DNA of 64,000 nucleotides, from positions 1,245,001 to 1,309,000 of the forward strand of contig NZ_RJUU01000001.1 of NCBI RefSeq assembly GCF_003751445.1, written 5' to 3'. This stretch comes from Streptomyces sp. 840.1. GTDB taxonomy: Bacteria; Actinomycetota; Actinomycetes; Streptomycetales; Streptomycetaceae. The position numbers and the translations under genes are program-made. Below the pieces are notes generated by a model. That model was not told where the DNA came from, searched no databases, and saw only the letters and a program-made list of their open reading frames with translations. The stretch's first letter is position 1. Every line of letters starts with the position of its first letter. Below are positions 53,500-62,636 of the stretch, in pieces.

Positions 53500-54453
53500 A
53501 TGGATAGCCAGCAGATTATCGCGCCCTCGCGCGCCCCGTCAGACGGCCTGTCAGACGCCCAGTCGCACGCCCCGTCACGTGCTGCCCGCCCGCGCGGCCG
53601 GTCCGGTGGCGTCTTACACGTCAACGTGCGCCACACCAGCCACTTCACGGTCGTGGGCAACCACCTCGCCCAGCACCAGGAACTGTCGCTGGTCGCGATC
53701 GGGCTCGCCGTACACATCCAGTCGCTGCACGACGGGGCGAAGATCGGCATCAAGTTCCTGGTCGAGCGCTTCCCGGAGAGCGAGTACCGCATCGCCGCGG
53801 CCCTGCGCGAGCTGGAAGCCAAGGGCTATCTGCGGCGCACCCGCGAACGCCTGAGCACCGGCCGCATGATCACCCGGACGACCTCGTACAACCAGCCGTG
53901 CGCGCAGTCCGCAGGTCCGCCGGTCCCCCTCCCGAACCGCACCGGCCGCACCGACCGTGCCCCAGCCCCGCCCCCGGTTACCGCACCCGCCCCCGTCGAG
54001 GCTCCGGCTCCAACGCCGACTCCGGTTCCCGCACCGACCCGCGCCCCCGTACTCGCGCAGCGACCGCCCCGGCCGCAGACGCCGCCCGGACCGGCTCCGC
54101 ACGGAGCCGCCTCGGCGCTGCTCCTCGGGCTGCGGCGCGAGGCCGCCGTGCTCGTGCTCTCCGAGAGCGACATCCGCAGCCTCACCCCCGCCGTCACCAC
54201 CTGGCTCGAACGCGGCGCCAGCCCCGCATCCGTCACCCGGGTACTGACCACCGACCTGCCCGCGCCCCTGAAGTACCCGGCCAAGCTGCTCGCGCACCGG
54301 CTGAGCACCCAGCTCCCGGCCCCGGTCCCGGCCGCCCGCGTCTGCCCACCCCCGGTGCCGCTCCAGAACTGCGACGACTGCGACCGCGCCTTCAGAGCAC
54401 CCGAGCCCGGCAGCTGCGGCGAGTGCCGGTCGGAGCTGTCCGCCACCGCGTAG
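53500..54453 (+). CDS. Winged-helix protein with C-terminal zinc-ribbon
   Basis: A 317-aa protein. Residues 35-125 are a winged HTH (FTVVGNHLAQHQELSLVAIG, KIGIKFLVERFPESEYRIAA, ALRELEAKGYLRRTRERLST), similar to DnaD-like or MarR-like helices used in phage and plasmid replication or regulatory proteins. A long Pro/Ala linker (145-205) and a helical part follow. The C-terminus has CDDCDRAFRAPEPGSCGECR, a likely zinc ribbon with four cysteines. Streptomyces genomes carry several relatives; the function is not known to me. Confidence 0.75.
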   Translation: MDSQQIIAPSRAPSDGLSDAQSHAPSRAARPRGRSGGVLHVNVRHTSHFTVVGNHLAQHQELSLVAIGLAVHIQSLHDGAKIGIKFLVERFPESEYRIAAALRELEAKGYLRRTRERLSTGRMITRTTSYNQPCAQSAGPPVPLPNRTGRTDRAPAPPPVTAPAPVEAPAPTPTPVPAPTRAPVLAQRPPRPQTPPGPAPHGAASALLLGLRREAAVLVLSESDIRSLTPAVTTWLERGASPASVTRVLTTDLPAPLKYPAKLLAHRLSTQLPAPVPAARVCPPPVPLQNCDDCDRAFRAPEPGSCGECRSELSATA

Positions 54454-54592
54454 GCGATCCGCCCGGCTCCGGAAGCGATGGCCCCGCACACGAACGGGCC
54501 GGCGACTTGCCCGGGTCGCTCCGGCTCCAGGCAGCCGGGCCCGTGCAGAATCTGGCGGGTGGGCTCCGCGGGCCCAGGAGCCCCGGGAACCC

Positions 54593-55663
54593 GTGGTGCG
54601 GGAAGGCCGGGCGGTCAGTGTGATCCATTTCGTTCTGCTCATCGTGTGCGCGGTGGCCATCTACCTCTCGTGCGAGTGGTTCGTCAACGCGGTGGAGTGG
54701 CTGGGCCAGCGCCTCGACGTCGGGAAGATGGCGGTCGGGACGATTCTGGCCGCGTTCGGCACCGCGCTGCCGGAGTCGGTCGTCACGCTCGTCGCGGTCA
54801 CCACGGGCGCCGACGAGGAGGCCAAGAACATCGGCGTCGGCGCGGCGATGGGCGGGCCGCTCGCGCTGTCCACGATCGCCTACGGCGTGACCGGCGCGAT
54901 GCTGCTCCTCAAGCGCCGCAGGGAGCGCGAACCGGAGCCCGCCGGAACCGACGGAACCGACGGCCGGGTCCGGGCCCGGCCGCTCGGTGACGAGAAGGAC
55001 ATGAGGCGGCTGGCCAAGGACCAGACGTGGTTCCTGCCCATCTTCGTCGTCAAGGTCGCCCTCGGCCTGGTCGCGTTCGCGTTCAAGCCCGTCCTCGGCG
55101 TGCTGTTCTTCGCCGCCTACGCCGTCTACTTCTGGCGCGAGATCCGCAGCGGCGACGACGGCGGGGAGGACGAGGAGCTGGAGCCGCTGAAGCTCCGGCC
55201 CGGGGCCGCCGTCCCGGAGACCTGGGCCGTCGTGGTCCAGACCCTGGCGACGCTCGCCGTCATCTTCTTCGCGTCCCAGCTGTTCGTGAGGCAGCTCGAC
55301 GCGATCGGCCCGATGCTCGGGCTCTCGTCCGCCGTCACCGCGCTGCTCCTGTCGCCGGTCGCGACGGAACTGCCCGAGGTCATGAACGCGATCATCTGGG
55401 TCCGGCAGGGCAAGACCCAGCTCGCGCTGGCCAACATCTCCGGCGCCATGATGATCCAGGCGACCGTCCCCAGCGGCCTGGGCCTGCTGTTCACCAGCTG
55501 GAAGTTCGACGGCGCCCTGCTCTGGTCCGGGCTGATCACCATGGCCGCGATCGTCTACCTCCTGCTGACGATGCGCGCCCACCGGCTCACCCCCGGACGG
55601 CTGGCCGTGGCGGCGCTGTTCTACGCCGTCTTCGGGCTGGGGCTCATCCCGATCCTGAGCTGA
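54593..55663 (+). CDS. Sodium/calcium exchanger family protein
   Basis: A 356-aa membrane protein of the CaCA superfamily with two inverted halves. The alpha repeats read GTILAAFGTALPESVVTLVA (residues about 48-67) and LLLSPVATELPEVMNAIIWV (about 250-270), each with the conserved ion-binding Glu. About ten spans; a charged cytoplasmic loop of about 55 aa separates the halves. It probably exchanges a cation such as calcium for sodium or protons. The GTG at 54593 is uncertain; a GTG nine codons later is possible. Confidence 0.9.
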   Translation: MVREGRAVSVIHFVLLIVCAVAIYLSCEWFVNAVEWLGQRLDVGKMAVGTILAAFGTALPESVVTLVAVTTGADEEAKNIGVGAAMGGPLALSTIAYGVTGAMLLLKRRREREPEPAGTDGTDGRVRARPLGDEKDMRRLAKDQTWFLPIFVVKVALGLVAFAFKPVLGVLFFAAYAVYFWREIRSGDDGGEDEELEPLKLRPGAAVPETWAVVVQTLATLAVIFFASQLFVRQLDAIGPMLGLSSAVTALLLSPVATELPEVMNAIIWVRQGKTQLALANISGAMMIQATVPSGLGLLFTSWKFDGALLWSGLITMAAIVYLLLTMRAHRLTPGRLAVAALFYAVFGLGLIPILS

Positions 55664-55703
55664 TGCCCCGCCCGCGATGGCCCGCCCGCGACCAGCCGCC
55701 GTA

Positions 55704-55736
55704 CCGTGCCGTGCCGTGCCGTGCTGTGCCGTGCCG
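55704..55736. repeat. CCGTG pentanucleotide repeat
   Basis: Six to seven near-perfect tandem copies of CCGTG, one with a T substitution, between the convergent antiporter and VOC genes, ending at the VOC stop codon. Confidence 0.8.
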
Positions 55737-56150
55737 TCAGGCGGCTTTGAGCTGGGTGAAGCGGAGGCGGTTGCCGAAGGGGTCGCGCAGTCCGCAGTCG
55801 ATTCCGTAGTCGCGGTCGGTGGGCTCCTCGGTGAACTCGACGCCCTTGGCGAGCAGCGTCTCGTACGTCTTGCGGCAGTCGTCCGTGGTGAGGATGAGCC
55901 AGCCGCCCATCGCGCCCTTGGTGACCAGTTCGCGTACCTGCTCCGCCGTCTCCTGCGACATCGCGGGGGCGCCCGGCCGCTCCAGCAGGATCTGGCGCTC
56001 GGGGTGGCCGGGGACGCTGACGGCGAGCCAGCGCATGAAGCCCATGTCGACATCGGCGGCGACCTCCAGGCCGAGCTTGCCGACGTAGAAGTCGAGGGCC
56101 TGGTCCTGGTCGAGGACGTAGATCTGTGAGTGTGTGATCGCGTTGAACAT
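55737..56150 (-). CDS. VOC-family glyoxalase-like protein
   Basis: A 137-aa vicinal-oxygen-chelate protein: AITHSQIYVLDQDQALDFYV, GLEVAADVDMGFMRWLAVSV, GWLILTTDDCRKTYETLLAK and DPFGNRLRFTQ. It keeps the His and Glu/Asp pattern of glyoxalase/bleomycin-resistance folds; the substrate is unknown. It lies 71 bp downstream of an AraC-type gene on the same strand. Confidence 0.9.
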   Translation of the reverse strand: MFNAITHSQIYVLDQDQALDFYVGKLGLEVAADVDMGFMRWLAVSVPGHPERQILLERPGAPAMSQETAEQVRELVTKGAMGGWLILTTDDCRKTYETLLAKGVEFTEEPTDRDYGIDCGLRDPFGNRLRFTQLKAA

Positions 56151-56220
56151 GTGCTCAACGCTACGGCGGGCGGGGCGGGAAAACTTATCCGTAACTGCTC
56201 AGTCGCCGGGCCTCAACCGC

Positions 56221-56613
56221 TCAGTCGCTGGGCCTCGTCCACGCCATCGTGAAGCACGTGGGTACGCCCGTCGGCACGGATTCCTTGCGGTACGCCCTCG
56301 GCGTGCGGCCGACGATCGCGCTGAAGGTGCGGCTGAACGTGCCGGTGCTGCCGAAGCCGACCTCGTAGCAGATGTCCGTCACGCTGCGGCGGGTCTCCCG
56401 CAGCAGGAACATCGCGCGCTCCACCCGGCGGCGTTGCAGGTAGCGGTGTGGTGTCTCGCCGAACGTGGCCCGGAAGGTGCGCGAGAAGTGCGCCGGGGAG
56501 ACGTGCGCGACGCGGGCCAGGGCGGGTACGTCCAGCGGCTGCGCGTACGCGCGGTCCATCGCGTCCCGGGCCCGGAGCATCCGGCGGTTCGACTCCTCTG
56601 CGGCGCGGCTCAC
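56221..56613 (-). CDS. Short AraC-family regulator
   Basis: A 131-aa protein that is little more than the AraC DNA-binding domain: two HTHs with VPALARVAHVSPAHFSRTFR and VTDICYEVGFGSTGTFSRTF, ending with SAIVGRTPRAYRKE. No sensor domain. The GTG at 56613 is chosen; the frame stays open to 56679. It is upstream of the VOC gene and probably regulates that unit. Confidence 0.85.
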   Translation of the reverse strand: MSRAAEESNRRMLRARDAMDRAYAQPLDVPALARVAHVSPAHFSRTFRATFGETPHRYLQRRRVERAMFLLRETRRSVTDICYEVGFGSTGTFSRTFSAIVGRTPRAYRKESVPTGVPTCFTMAWTRPSD

Positions 56614-56641
56614 CCCGCCATCACACCATGCCCGCCCCCGC

Positions 56642-57562
56642 TCACCGCCCGGCACCGCCCGGGGACCGCAGCCAGCCACCGGCGCGGGCGGTCTCGGTGG
56701 CGGTACGGAGCAGTTGCGCGACCACGGGGCGGGCCGTGCGGCCCCGGGTCAGCAGGTGCAGCTCGATCGCCGCGCCCCCGGCCAGCGGCAGCCACACCAG
56801 ACCGGCGGGCAGCCCGGCCGCGACCGACCGGCCGACCACGCAGACCGCTGCGCCACGGGCCACCGGGGTGTGACCGGCGTCGAACGACAGCGGGCGCAGC
56901 ATCAGCTTCGGGCTGATGCCCGCGCGGTCGAGGAGAGCGGTGATCGCGTCGTAGTGGCCCGGGTTGGCCTCGCGCGGGTGGATGAGGAGGGTCTCGGCCG
57001 CCAGTTCGGCGGTGTCGACGCCGGTGCCGGCCGCCAGCCGGTGGTCCGCCGCCATCAGGACACCCTGCGGCTCCAGCCGCAGGAGGGTGCGGACGAGCTC
57101 CGGGGTGGGCGGCGGGCAGCGCACCAGGCCCGCGTCCAGCGTGCCGTCGGCGACCCCGGCCAGGATCTCGGCGGTGGACAGCGGACGCGTGGTGGTCGTG
57201 AGGCCGGGCAGGCGTTCGGCCAGGGCGGCGAGGAGCGCGGGGGCCGTCTCGTAGCTCGTGCTCATGCTGTACCCGAGGGCCAGGGTGCCGTGCTCGCCGC
57301 CGGCGAATCCGCGCACATCGCGCCAGAGCCGGTCGGCCTCCTCGCAGAGCACCGCGCCCCGCTCGGACAACACCGCTCCCGCTTCGGTGACTTCCACGGT
57401 GTGGGTGTTGCGGTCCAGGAGCCGGACGCCCAACTCCTTCTCCAGTTCGCGTATCTGCCGGCTCAGGGCCGGCTGGGCGATGTGCAGCCGCTCGGCGGCC
57501 CGGGTGAAGTTACGTTCCTCGGCCACGGCCAAGAAGTAGCGCAGGCGCCGCAGATCTGACAT
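56642..57562 (-). CDS. LysR-family transcriptional regulator
   Basis: A 306-aa [44 protein letters not shown] as winged HTH, then [20 protein letters not shown] and the effector domain. The ATG at 57562 fits the family; another ATG four codons upstream is in frame. The open frame runs on through a 13-bp tandem repeat to 57844, which is not coding. It is divergent from the SnoaL-like and reductase genes, its likely targets. Confidence 0.9.
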   Translation of the reverse strand: MSDLRRLRYFLAVAEERNFTRAAERLHIAQPALSRQIRELEKELGVRLLDRNTHTVEVTEAGAVLSERGAVLCEEADRLWRDVRGFAGGEHGTLALGYSMSTSYETAPALLAALAERLPGLTTTTRPLSTAEILAGVADGTLDAGLVRCPPPTPELVRTLLRLEPQGVLMAADHRLAAGTGVDTAELAAETLLIHPREANPGHYDAITALLDRAGISPKLMLRPLSFDAGHTPVARGAAVCVVGRSVAAGLPAGLVWLPLAGGAAIELHLLTRGRTARPVVAQLLRTATETARAGGWLRSPGGAGR

Positions 57563-57581
57563 ACGCAACAGCATACGAGCG

Positions 57582-57672
57582 GCTCTGAGCTGCGACCCTG
57601 AGCTGCGGCTCTGAGCTGCGACCCTGAGCTGCGGCTCTGAGCTGCGGCCCTGAACTGCGGCTCTGAGCTGCG
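57582..57672. repeat. Seven-copy 13-bp tandem repeat in LysR promoter
   Basis: Seven units of NNN-CTGAGCTGCG from 57582 (NNN alternates GCT and ACC, then GCT, GCC, GCT; one unit has CTGAACTGCG). It starts 19 bp upstream of the LysR ATG (8 bp from the alternative ATG), in the divergent promoter region, so copy number would change operator or promoter spacing. Confidence 0.9.
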
Positions 57673-57794
57673 GTGATGCCGAACCGTTCTGAGCTGATCG
57701 GAGACAGGTCTTTCCCTGCCGGCACGGTCTCTCCATAGCCTTCGGAGGCCGGAACACACCGGTGGAGAGACCGCACGAAAGGCCGTACGCAACC

Positions 57795-58226
57795 ATGAGC
57801 CTCACCGCCACGAGCAACATCACGGACACCGAGGTCACCCCCAAGGCGGTCGTCCTCGACTACATGGACGCGCTCGCCGCAGGCGACCTGGACCGGCTGC
57901 GCGCCTTCTTCGATCCCGAGGCCACCTGGACGCTCGCCGGTGACCTTCCGGTGTCGGGCACCTGGACCGGGCCCGACGAGATCTTCGGCTCGTTCGTGGC
58001 CCGGATGGTGGAGCGACTGGTCCCGGAATCAATGGAGTTCGAGTTCGTCGGCGTGATCGCGGAGGGCGAGCGGGTCCTGGCGGAGTGGAAGACCCGGGCG
58101 CGGGCCCGAGCGGGCGGGCGCTACGACCAGCACTGCCTGGCCGTGTTCACCGTGCGTGACGGCCGGATCGCCGCCGTCCGCGAGCACTTCGACACGCTCC
58201 ACGCCCACACCGTCGTCTTCGCCTGA
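57795..58226 (+). CDS. SnoaL-like (NTF2-fold) protein
   Basis: A 143-aa alpha+beta barrel protein: [60 protein letters not shown] and [16 protein letters not shown]. These are features of the SnoaL/ketosteroid-isomerase fold that handles small hydrophobic substrates. The ATG at 57795 follows AAAGG. It is first of a two-gene unit with the reductase and divergent from the LysR gene. Confidence 0.88.
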   Translation: MSLTATSNITDTEVTPKAVVLDYMDALAAGDLDRLRAFFDPEATWTLAGDLPVSGTWTGPDEIFGSFVARMVERLVPESMEFEFVGVIAEGERVLAEWKTRARARAGGRYDQHCLAVFTVRDGRIAAVREHFDTLHAHTVVFA

Positions 58227-58293
58227 CCCCGCTCCTGCCCTATCCCTTCGTTCCACGACACCCCTTCGTTCCACGACGAGTTGGAGAGACCCG

Positions 58294-59220
58294 ATGCGAG
58301 CCATGCTTCCCGACGCCGATGGATCGGTCCTGACCGGTGAGGCTCCGGAGCCCGAACCCGCCGACGACGAGGTGCTGATAGCGGTCGAGGCGTACTCCGT
58401 GAACCGGGGCGAGACGTTCCAGCTCGACGGCCGGCTCGACCGCCGCCGGCCCGGCTGGCGCCCCGGCAAGGACGTCGCCGGGACGGTCGTACGGGCCGCC
58501 GCCGACGGCACCGGCCCGGCGGCCGGAACCCGCGTGGTCGCCCATCCGCCCGCGTCCGGCTGGGCCGAGCGCGTCGCCGTCCCGGTGCACAGCGTCGCCG
58601 CGCTCCCGGACGCCGTCGACGCGGTGACCGCCGCCGCTCTCCCGCTCGCCGGGATCACGGCCCTCCGGCTCCTCCGGGCGGCCGGACCGGTCGCCGGCCG
58701 ACGGCTGCTGATCACCGGCGCGAGCGGCGGGGTCGGCCACTACGTCACCGAGCTGGCGGCGTCCTCGGGCGCGGCCGTGACGGCGGTCAGCTCGACGCCG
58801 GAGCGCGGCGCCCGGCTGCTGGAGCTGGGAGCGGCGGGCATCGTGACCTCACCGGCCGACGCCGAGGGCCCGTACGACGTCGTACTCGAATCGGTGGGCG
58901 GTACCTCGCTGCCCGCCGCCCTGGCCCGGCTCGCCCCGGGCGGGCTGCTGGTCTGGTTCGGTCAGGCGAGCCGGACCCCGGTCACCCTGGACTTCTTCGA
59001 CTTCTTCAAGGGCCCGGCCCAGTCCCGTATCGCCCACTTCGACTACACCCGCGCCGACACGACGTACGCCGCCGAGCTCGCCACCCTGATCCGGCTGGTC
59101 GCCGGGGGCCGGCTCCACCCGGAGATCGGCACGGTCCGCGACTGGTCCCGCACCGCCGAGGTCATCGAGGACATCCGGGGCCGGCGGGTGCGGGGGAACG
59201 CGGTGCTGACGGTGGGGTGA
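58294..59220 (+). CDS. Zinc-independent quinone oxidoreductase-like enzyme
   Basis: A 308-aa medium-chain dehydrogenase/reductase. N-terminal GroES-like fold (LIAVEAYSVNRGETFQLDG, WRPGKDVAGTVV) and NADPH site LLITGASGGVGHYVTELAAS. The zinc ligand cysteines of alcohol dehydrogenases are absent, so it should be a quinone or enone reductase. The ATG at 58294 follows GGAGAG. It is downstream of the SnoaL-like gene by 67 bp with an 18-bp-period direct repeat (58244-58277) between. Confidence 0.9.
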   Translation: MRAMLPDADGSVLTGEAPEPEPADDEVLIAVEAYSVNRGETFQLDGRLDRRRPGWRPGKDVAGTVVRAAADGTGPAAGTRVVAHPPASGWAERVAVPVHSVAALPDAVDAVTAAALPLAGITALRLLRAAGPVAGRRLLITGASGGVGHYVTELAASSGAAVTAVSSTPERGARLLELGAAGIVTSPADAEGPYDVVLESVGGTSLPAALARLAPGGLLVWFGQASRTPVTLDFFDFFKGPAQSRIAHFDYTRADTTYAAELATLIRLVAGGRLHPEIGTVRDWSRTAEVIEDIRGRRVRGNAVLTVG

Positions 59221-59375
59221 CCGGCGAAGCCCGCGGCGCCGGTCCCGCGCCCGGTCCGCCGTCCGCACCGGGGCGTGCTCCGGCGCCTGCTCGGGGTGGG
59301 AACCGCGCTGAGCAGGGAACATCGGCGTGCAGTGACAGCGGCCAGTCCCGATTCCCCACGGACGGGCGGTCGAGA

Positions 59376-59392
59376 CGTCACGTTCCGTGACG
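59376..59392. promoter_or_regulatory. Inverted repeat in the promoter region of the 59489 gene
   Basis: CGTCACG-TTC-CGTGACG, 7-bp perfect arms, in the 268-bp gap 59221-59488. TACCTT six bases further could be a -10. No gene is seen in the gap. Confidence 0.4.
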
Positions 59393-59488
59393 CATACCTT
59401 GGGCCCAGAGGTCACTCACCCGTCAGGGGGAGGGAGATCATTCCGGCGGCTGACGCCGCCCCGCCGCGGTCGATGGACCGTTGGGAAC

Positions 59489-60499
59489 ATGACCGGTGAT
59501 GAACGGACATTGAACGCGCTCCGGAGCGCCTGGTGGCAGCGATGGCCGCGCAGGGTGGCCTGGGTAACGATGCTGTGGGCGGTGCTGTACGCCGGCTTCG
59601 GCCTGGCGTGCGTGCTGAGCGGGACCTCCTTGCTCTACCACGGCGGCGACTCAGGTGCCTCCGGGCTGGGTTGGGCGGTCGTGGCGGTGGGTGTGCTGAC
59701 GACGTCGGTCTGCGGAGCGGTGGTGCTGTACGGGCTGCGGCCAGGGTTACGGGTGATGCTCTGGGTGGCCTGCGGGCTGGCCGGGATCACCGCGTTCAGC
59801 CTGCTGATGGATGTGATCACGCTGATGCTCGGTCAGGGAGTGGACAGCTGGGCCTCCGCTGCGAACAAGGCCCTGGCGGCGGTCGGGGCGGCCCTGCTCG
59901 CGGCCACGGCCCGGTCCGGCCGCCGGCCCGCCGGTACTGCCGTACGGGCGCCGTCCGCTGCACCGCAGTTCGTCCAAGTCGCTGCCTGGGCAGGGTCACT
60001 GGCCTTTGTCCCGTACGCGGCGATGAAGCTGGTCTGGGCGTCCGGCGAAACGTTCGCGGGGATCACCGGTGAGGAGATGCTCGCGGTCTCGGAGCGGAAC
60101 GGCGCCTCGGGGCTCTTCCTCACCCTGGAGTCCTGGGGCCTGGACCCCACCGCGCTACTGGCAGTGCTCGGCGTTTTCCTGCTCTGGGGGCTGGTCCGCC
60201 CGTGGGGGCAGGTCTTCCCGCGCTGGACGCTGTTCCTTCACGGCCGACGCGTGCCGCGCTGGCTCCCGCTCGCCCCGGCCCTGCTCGGCGCCGCCACGCT
60301 CGCCCCGTACGGCGTTGTGGGGGTCGGATACCTGGCCCTGGCCACGGCCGGCGTAGTGACGATGCGGCGCGGCGACTTCCACTCCTCGGGCGACGCGCTG
60401 CTGGTCAGCTGGATTGGGATGGTCGCCTTCGCCGTTTACGGCATCGCCCTGACGATCGCGGCCCGCTCGTACTGGCTCCGGACGCGGCCCGCCACGTGA
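59489..60499 (+). CDS. Hypothetical polytopic membrane protein
   Basis: A 336-aa membrane protein with about eight spans, e.g. VTMLWAVLYAGFGLACVLSG, VLWVACGLAGITAFSLLMDV-like segments, LLAVLGVFLLWGLVRPWGQV and GVVGVGYLALATAGVV. Three loops are short and one central loop (about 145-160) is basic. No transporter or enzyme signature. The ATG at 59489 has only a weak ribosome site; the frame extends to 59387. Confidence 0.8.
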   Translation: MTGDERTLNALRSAWWQRWPRRVAWVTMLWAVLYAGFGLACVLSGTSLLYHGGDSGASGLGWAVVAVGVLTTSVCGAVVLYGLRPGLRVMLWVACGLAGITAFSLLMDVITLMLGQGVDSWASAANKALAAVGAALLAATARSGRRPAGTAVRAPSAAPQFVQVAAWAGSLAFVPYAAMKLVWASGETFAGITGEEMLAVSERNGASGLFLTLESWGLDPTALLAVLGVFLLWGLVRPWGQVFPRWTLFLHGRRVPRWLPLAPALLGAATLAPYGVVGVGYLALATAGVVTMRRGDFHSSGDALLVSWIGMVAFAVYGIALTIAARSYWLRTRPAT

Positions 60500-60556
60500 C
60501 CGACCCCACCCCCCGCCCCGTTCGAACTCCTGTCGAACTCCCGCGACAATGAACCC

Positions 60557-61552
60557 GTGATCACTTCGCCGACACGGAGCACGAACCGACGCGCCGAGCA
60601 CGCCGCGACGCCGTACGTCGACCTCTCCCGAGCGGAGTGGAGCGCCCTGCGGGACAAGACACCGCTGCCGCTGACCGCCGAGGAGGTGGAACGGCTGCGC
60701 GGGCTCGGGGACGTCATCGACCTGGACGAGGTGCGCGACGTCTACCTGCCGCTCTCCCGGCTCCTCAACCTGTACGTGCAGGCCACCTCCGGGCTGCGCG
60801 GCGCGCTGAACACCTTCCTGGGGGACGCGGGAAACGGGCACGGGGCGCAGCGCGGGACGCCGTTCGTCATAGGGGTCGCGGGCAGCGTCGCGGTGGGCAA
60901 GTCCACCAGTGCCCGTATCCTCCAGGCGCTGCTGGCCCGCTGGCCGGAGCACCCCCGGGTGGAGCTGGTGACCACGGACGGGTTCCTGCTGCCGATGAAA
61001 GAGCTCCACGCGCGCGGGCTGATGTCGCGCAAGGGCTTCCCGGAGTCCTACGACCGGCGCGCCCTGACCCGCTTCGTCGCGGACATCAAGGCCGGCAAGG
61101 ACGAGGTGACCGCCCCCGTCTACTCGCACCTGATCTACGACATCGTGCCCGGCGAGCGGCTCACGGTCCGGCGCCCCGACATCCTCATCGTCGAGGGGCT
61201 GAACGTGCTCCAGCCCGCGCTGCCCGGCAAGGACGGCCGCACCAGGGTCGGGCTGGCGGACTACTTCGACTTCAGCGTGTACGTGGACGCGCGGCCCGAG
61301 GACATCGAGACCTGGTACCTCAACCGCTTCCGCAAGCTGCGCGCGACGGCGTTCCAGGACCCGTCCTCGTACTTCCGCAAGTACACCCAGGTCTCCGAAG
61401 CGGAGGCGATGGAGTACGCCGCGACGATGTGGCGGACCATCAACAAACCGAATCTGGTCGAGAACGTCGCACCGACCCGGGGCCGTGCCACCCTGGTGCT
61501 CCGCAAGGGCCCCGATCACAAGGTCCAGCGGCTGTCGCTGCGCAAACTCTGA
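60557..61552 (+). CDS. coaA: Pantothenate kinase, type I
   Basis: The first and controlling step of coenzyme A synthesis, ATP-dependent phosphorylation of pantothenate. The 331-aa protein has Walker [13 protein letters not shown] (about 110-121), [47 protein letters not shown] and [16 protein letters not shown], all typical of CoaA. A GTG start. It restores the core gene order after the accessory stretch. Confidence 0.96.
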   Translation: MITSPTRSTNRRAEHAATPYVDLSRAEWSALRDKTPLPLTAEEVERLRGLGDVIDLDEVRDVYLPLSRLLNLYVQATSGLRGALNTFLGDAGNGHGAQRGTPFVIGVAGSVAVGKSTSARILQALLARWPEHPRVELVTTDGFLLPMKELHARGLMSRKGFPESYDRRALTRFVADIKAGKDEVTAPVYSHLIYDIVPGERLTVRRPDILIVEGLNVLQPALPGKDGRTRVGLADYFDFSVYVDARPEDIETWYLNRFRKLRATAFQDPSSYFRKYTQVSEAEAMEYAATMWRTINKPNLVENVAPTRGRATLVLRKGPDHKVQRLSLRKL

Positions 61553-61579
61553 GCGCAGGATCCATCCCCGAGGAGCCCC

Positions 61580-62542
61580 GTGCTGCATCTGCGTCTCATC
61601 GTGCCCACCGGCCGCACGGACGAAGTGACGGACCTGCTGGAGCGAACCGTCGGGACCGCTCATCTTGTGGTGCTGCCGGGGGTCGCGCGTGATCCGGTCG
61701 GCGACGTCGTGCTGTGCGACGTGGCGCGGGAGGCGGGCGACGAGCTGATCGGAGCACTGCGGGAGCTCGGGGTCGACACATACGGGTCGATCACCGTCGA
61801 GAACATGGATCTGACGCTGTCCGCACGCGCCGAGCGGGCCGAGGAGGACGCACCGGGCGAGGGCGCGGACGCGGTGCTGTGGGAGGAGCTGTCGGAGGCG
61901 ACCCACGAGGAGTCGACGTTCAGCGTCACCTACGTGGCGTTCCTCGCGGTCGCGACGATGCTCGCCGCCTGCGGTGTGATGCTCGACAACGCGATCCTGA
62001 TCGTGGGCGCGATGGCGGTGGGCCCGGAGTTCGGGCCGCTGGCCGGGATCTCCACCGCCCTGGTGCAGCGGGCGCCGCGGCTGGTGTGGCGCTCACTGCT
62101 GGCGCTGGTCGGCGGTTTCGCCGCCGCGATGGTGCTGACGGCCGGTTTCGCCTGGCTGATGGACGTACTCGGGCTGTTCACGGAGGCGATGATCGAGGCG
62201 GACCGGCCCAATACGGCGTTCGTCTGGCAGCCGGACTGGATGTCGTTCGTGGTGGCGTTCCTGGCGGGCATCGCCGGGACGCTCTCCCTCACCTCGGCCA
62301 AGTCCGGGGCGCTGATCGGCGTCGCGATCTCGGTGACGACCGTGCCGGCCGCGGCCAACGCGGCGGTGGCGTTCAGCTACAGCGACTACGGCCAGATGAC
62401 CGGCTCCACGAAACAGCTGCTGGCCAACCTCGGAGGGATCGTGCTGGCGGGGACCCTGACGCTGCTGGTGCAGAAGGCCCTGTGGCGGCTGGCCCGCGAC
62501 CGGGGTGCGCGCGTGGCGCCCACGACCACCCGGGTGAGCTGA
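61580..62542 (+). CDS. DUF389 membrane protein
   Basis: A 320-aa protein. The N-terminal soluble part (1-110) starts MLHLRLIVPTGRTDEVTDLL. The membrane part has the DUF389 signature FLAVATMLAACGVMLDNAIL-IVGAMAVGPEFGPLAG and about five to six spans. The function of the family is unknown. It lies 27 bp after coaA on the same strand and is probably co-transcribed. Confidence 0.9.
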   Translation: MLHLRLIVPTGRTDEVTDLLERTVGTAHLVVLPGVARDPVGDVVLCDVAREAGDELIGALRELGVDTYGSITVENMDLTLSARAERAEEDAPGEGADAVLWEELSEATHEESTFSVTYVAFLAVATMLAACGVMLDNAILIVGAMAVGPEFGPLAGISTALVQRAPRLVWRSLLALVGGFAAAMVLTAGFAWLMDVLGLFTEAMIEADRPNTAFVWQPDWMSFVVAFLAGIAGTLSLTSAKSGALIGVAISVTTVPAAANAAVAFSYSDYGQMTGSTKQLLANLGGIVLAGTLTLLVQKALWRLARDRGARVAPTTTRVS

Positions 62543-62548
62543 CACGGC

Positions 62549-62592
62549 GACGGGGCCGGACCTGCGGATCTCCCCGCCGGTCCAGCCCCGTC
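62549..62592. terminator. Hairpin between DUF389 and glmM genes
   Basis: GACGGGGCCGGAC (62549-62561) pairs with GTCC-A-GCCCCGTC (62580-62592) with one bulge. A second small hairpin, GGCCCC/GGGGCC, is at 62608-62624. They separate the convergent genes. Confidence 0.65.
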
Positions 62593-62636
62593 CCAGGCCC
62601 CGTACAAGGCCCCGTCGCGGGGCCCGTCGCTGCCGC

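Noticed and set aside
57582..57672. CRISPR array or in-frame N-terminal extension of the LysR protein
   Set aside because: The 13-bp units have no spacers; the repeats lie upstream of a normal LysR start, and the encoded residues are repetitive and unlike the family.
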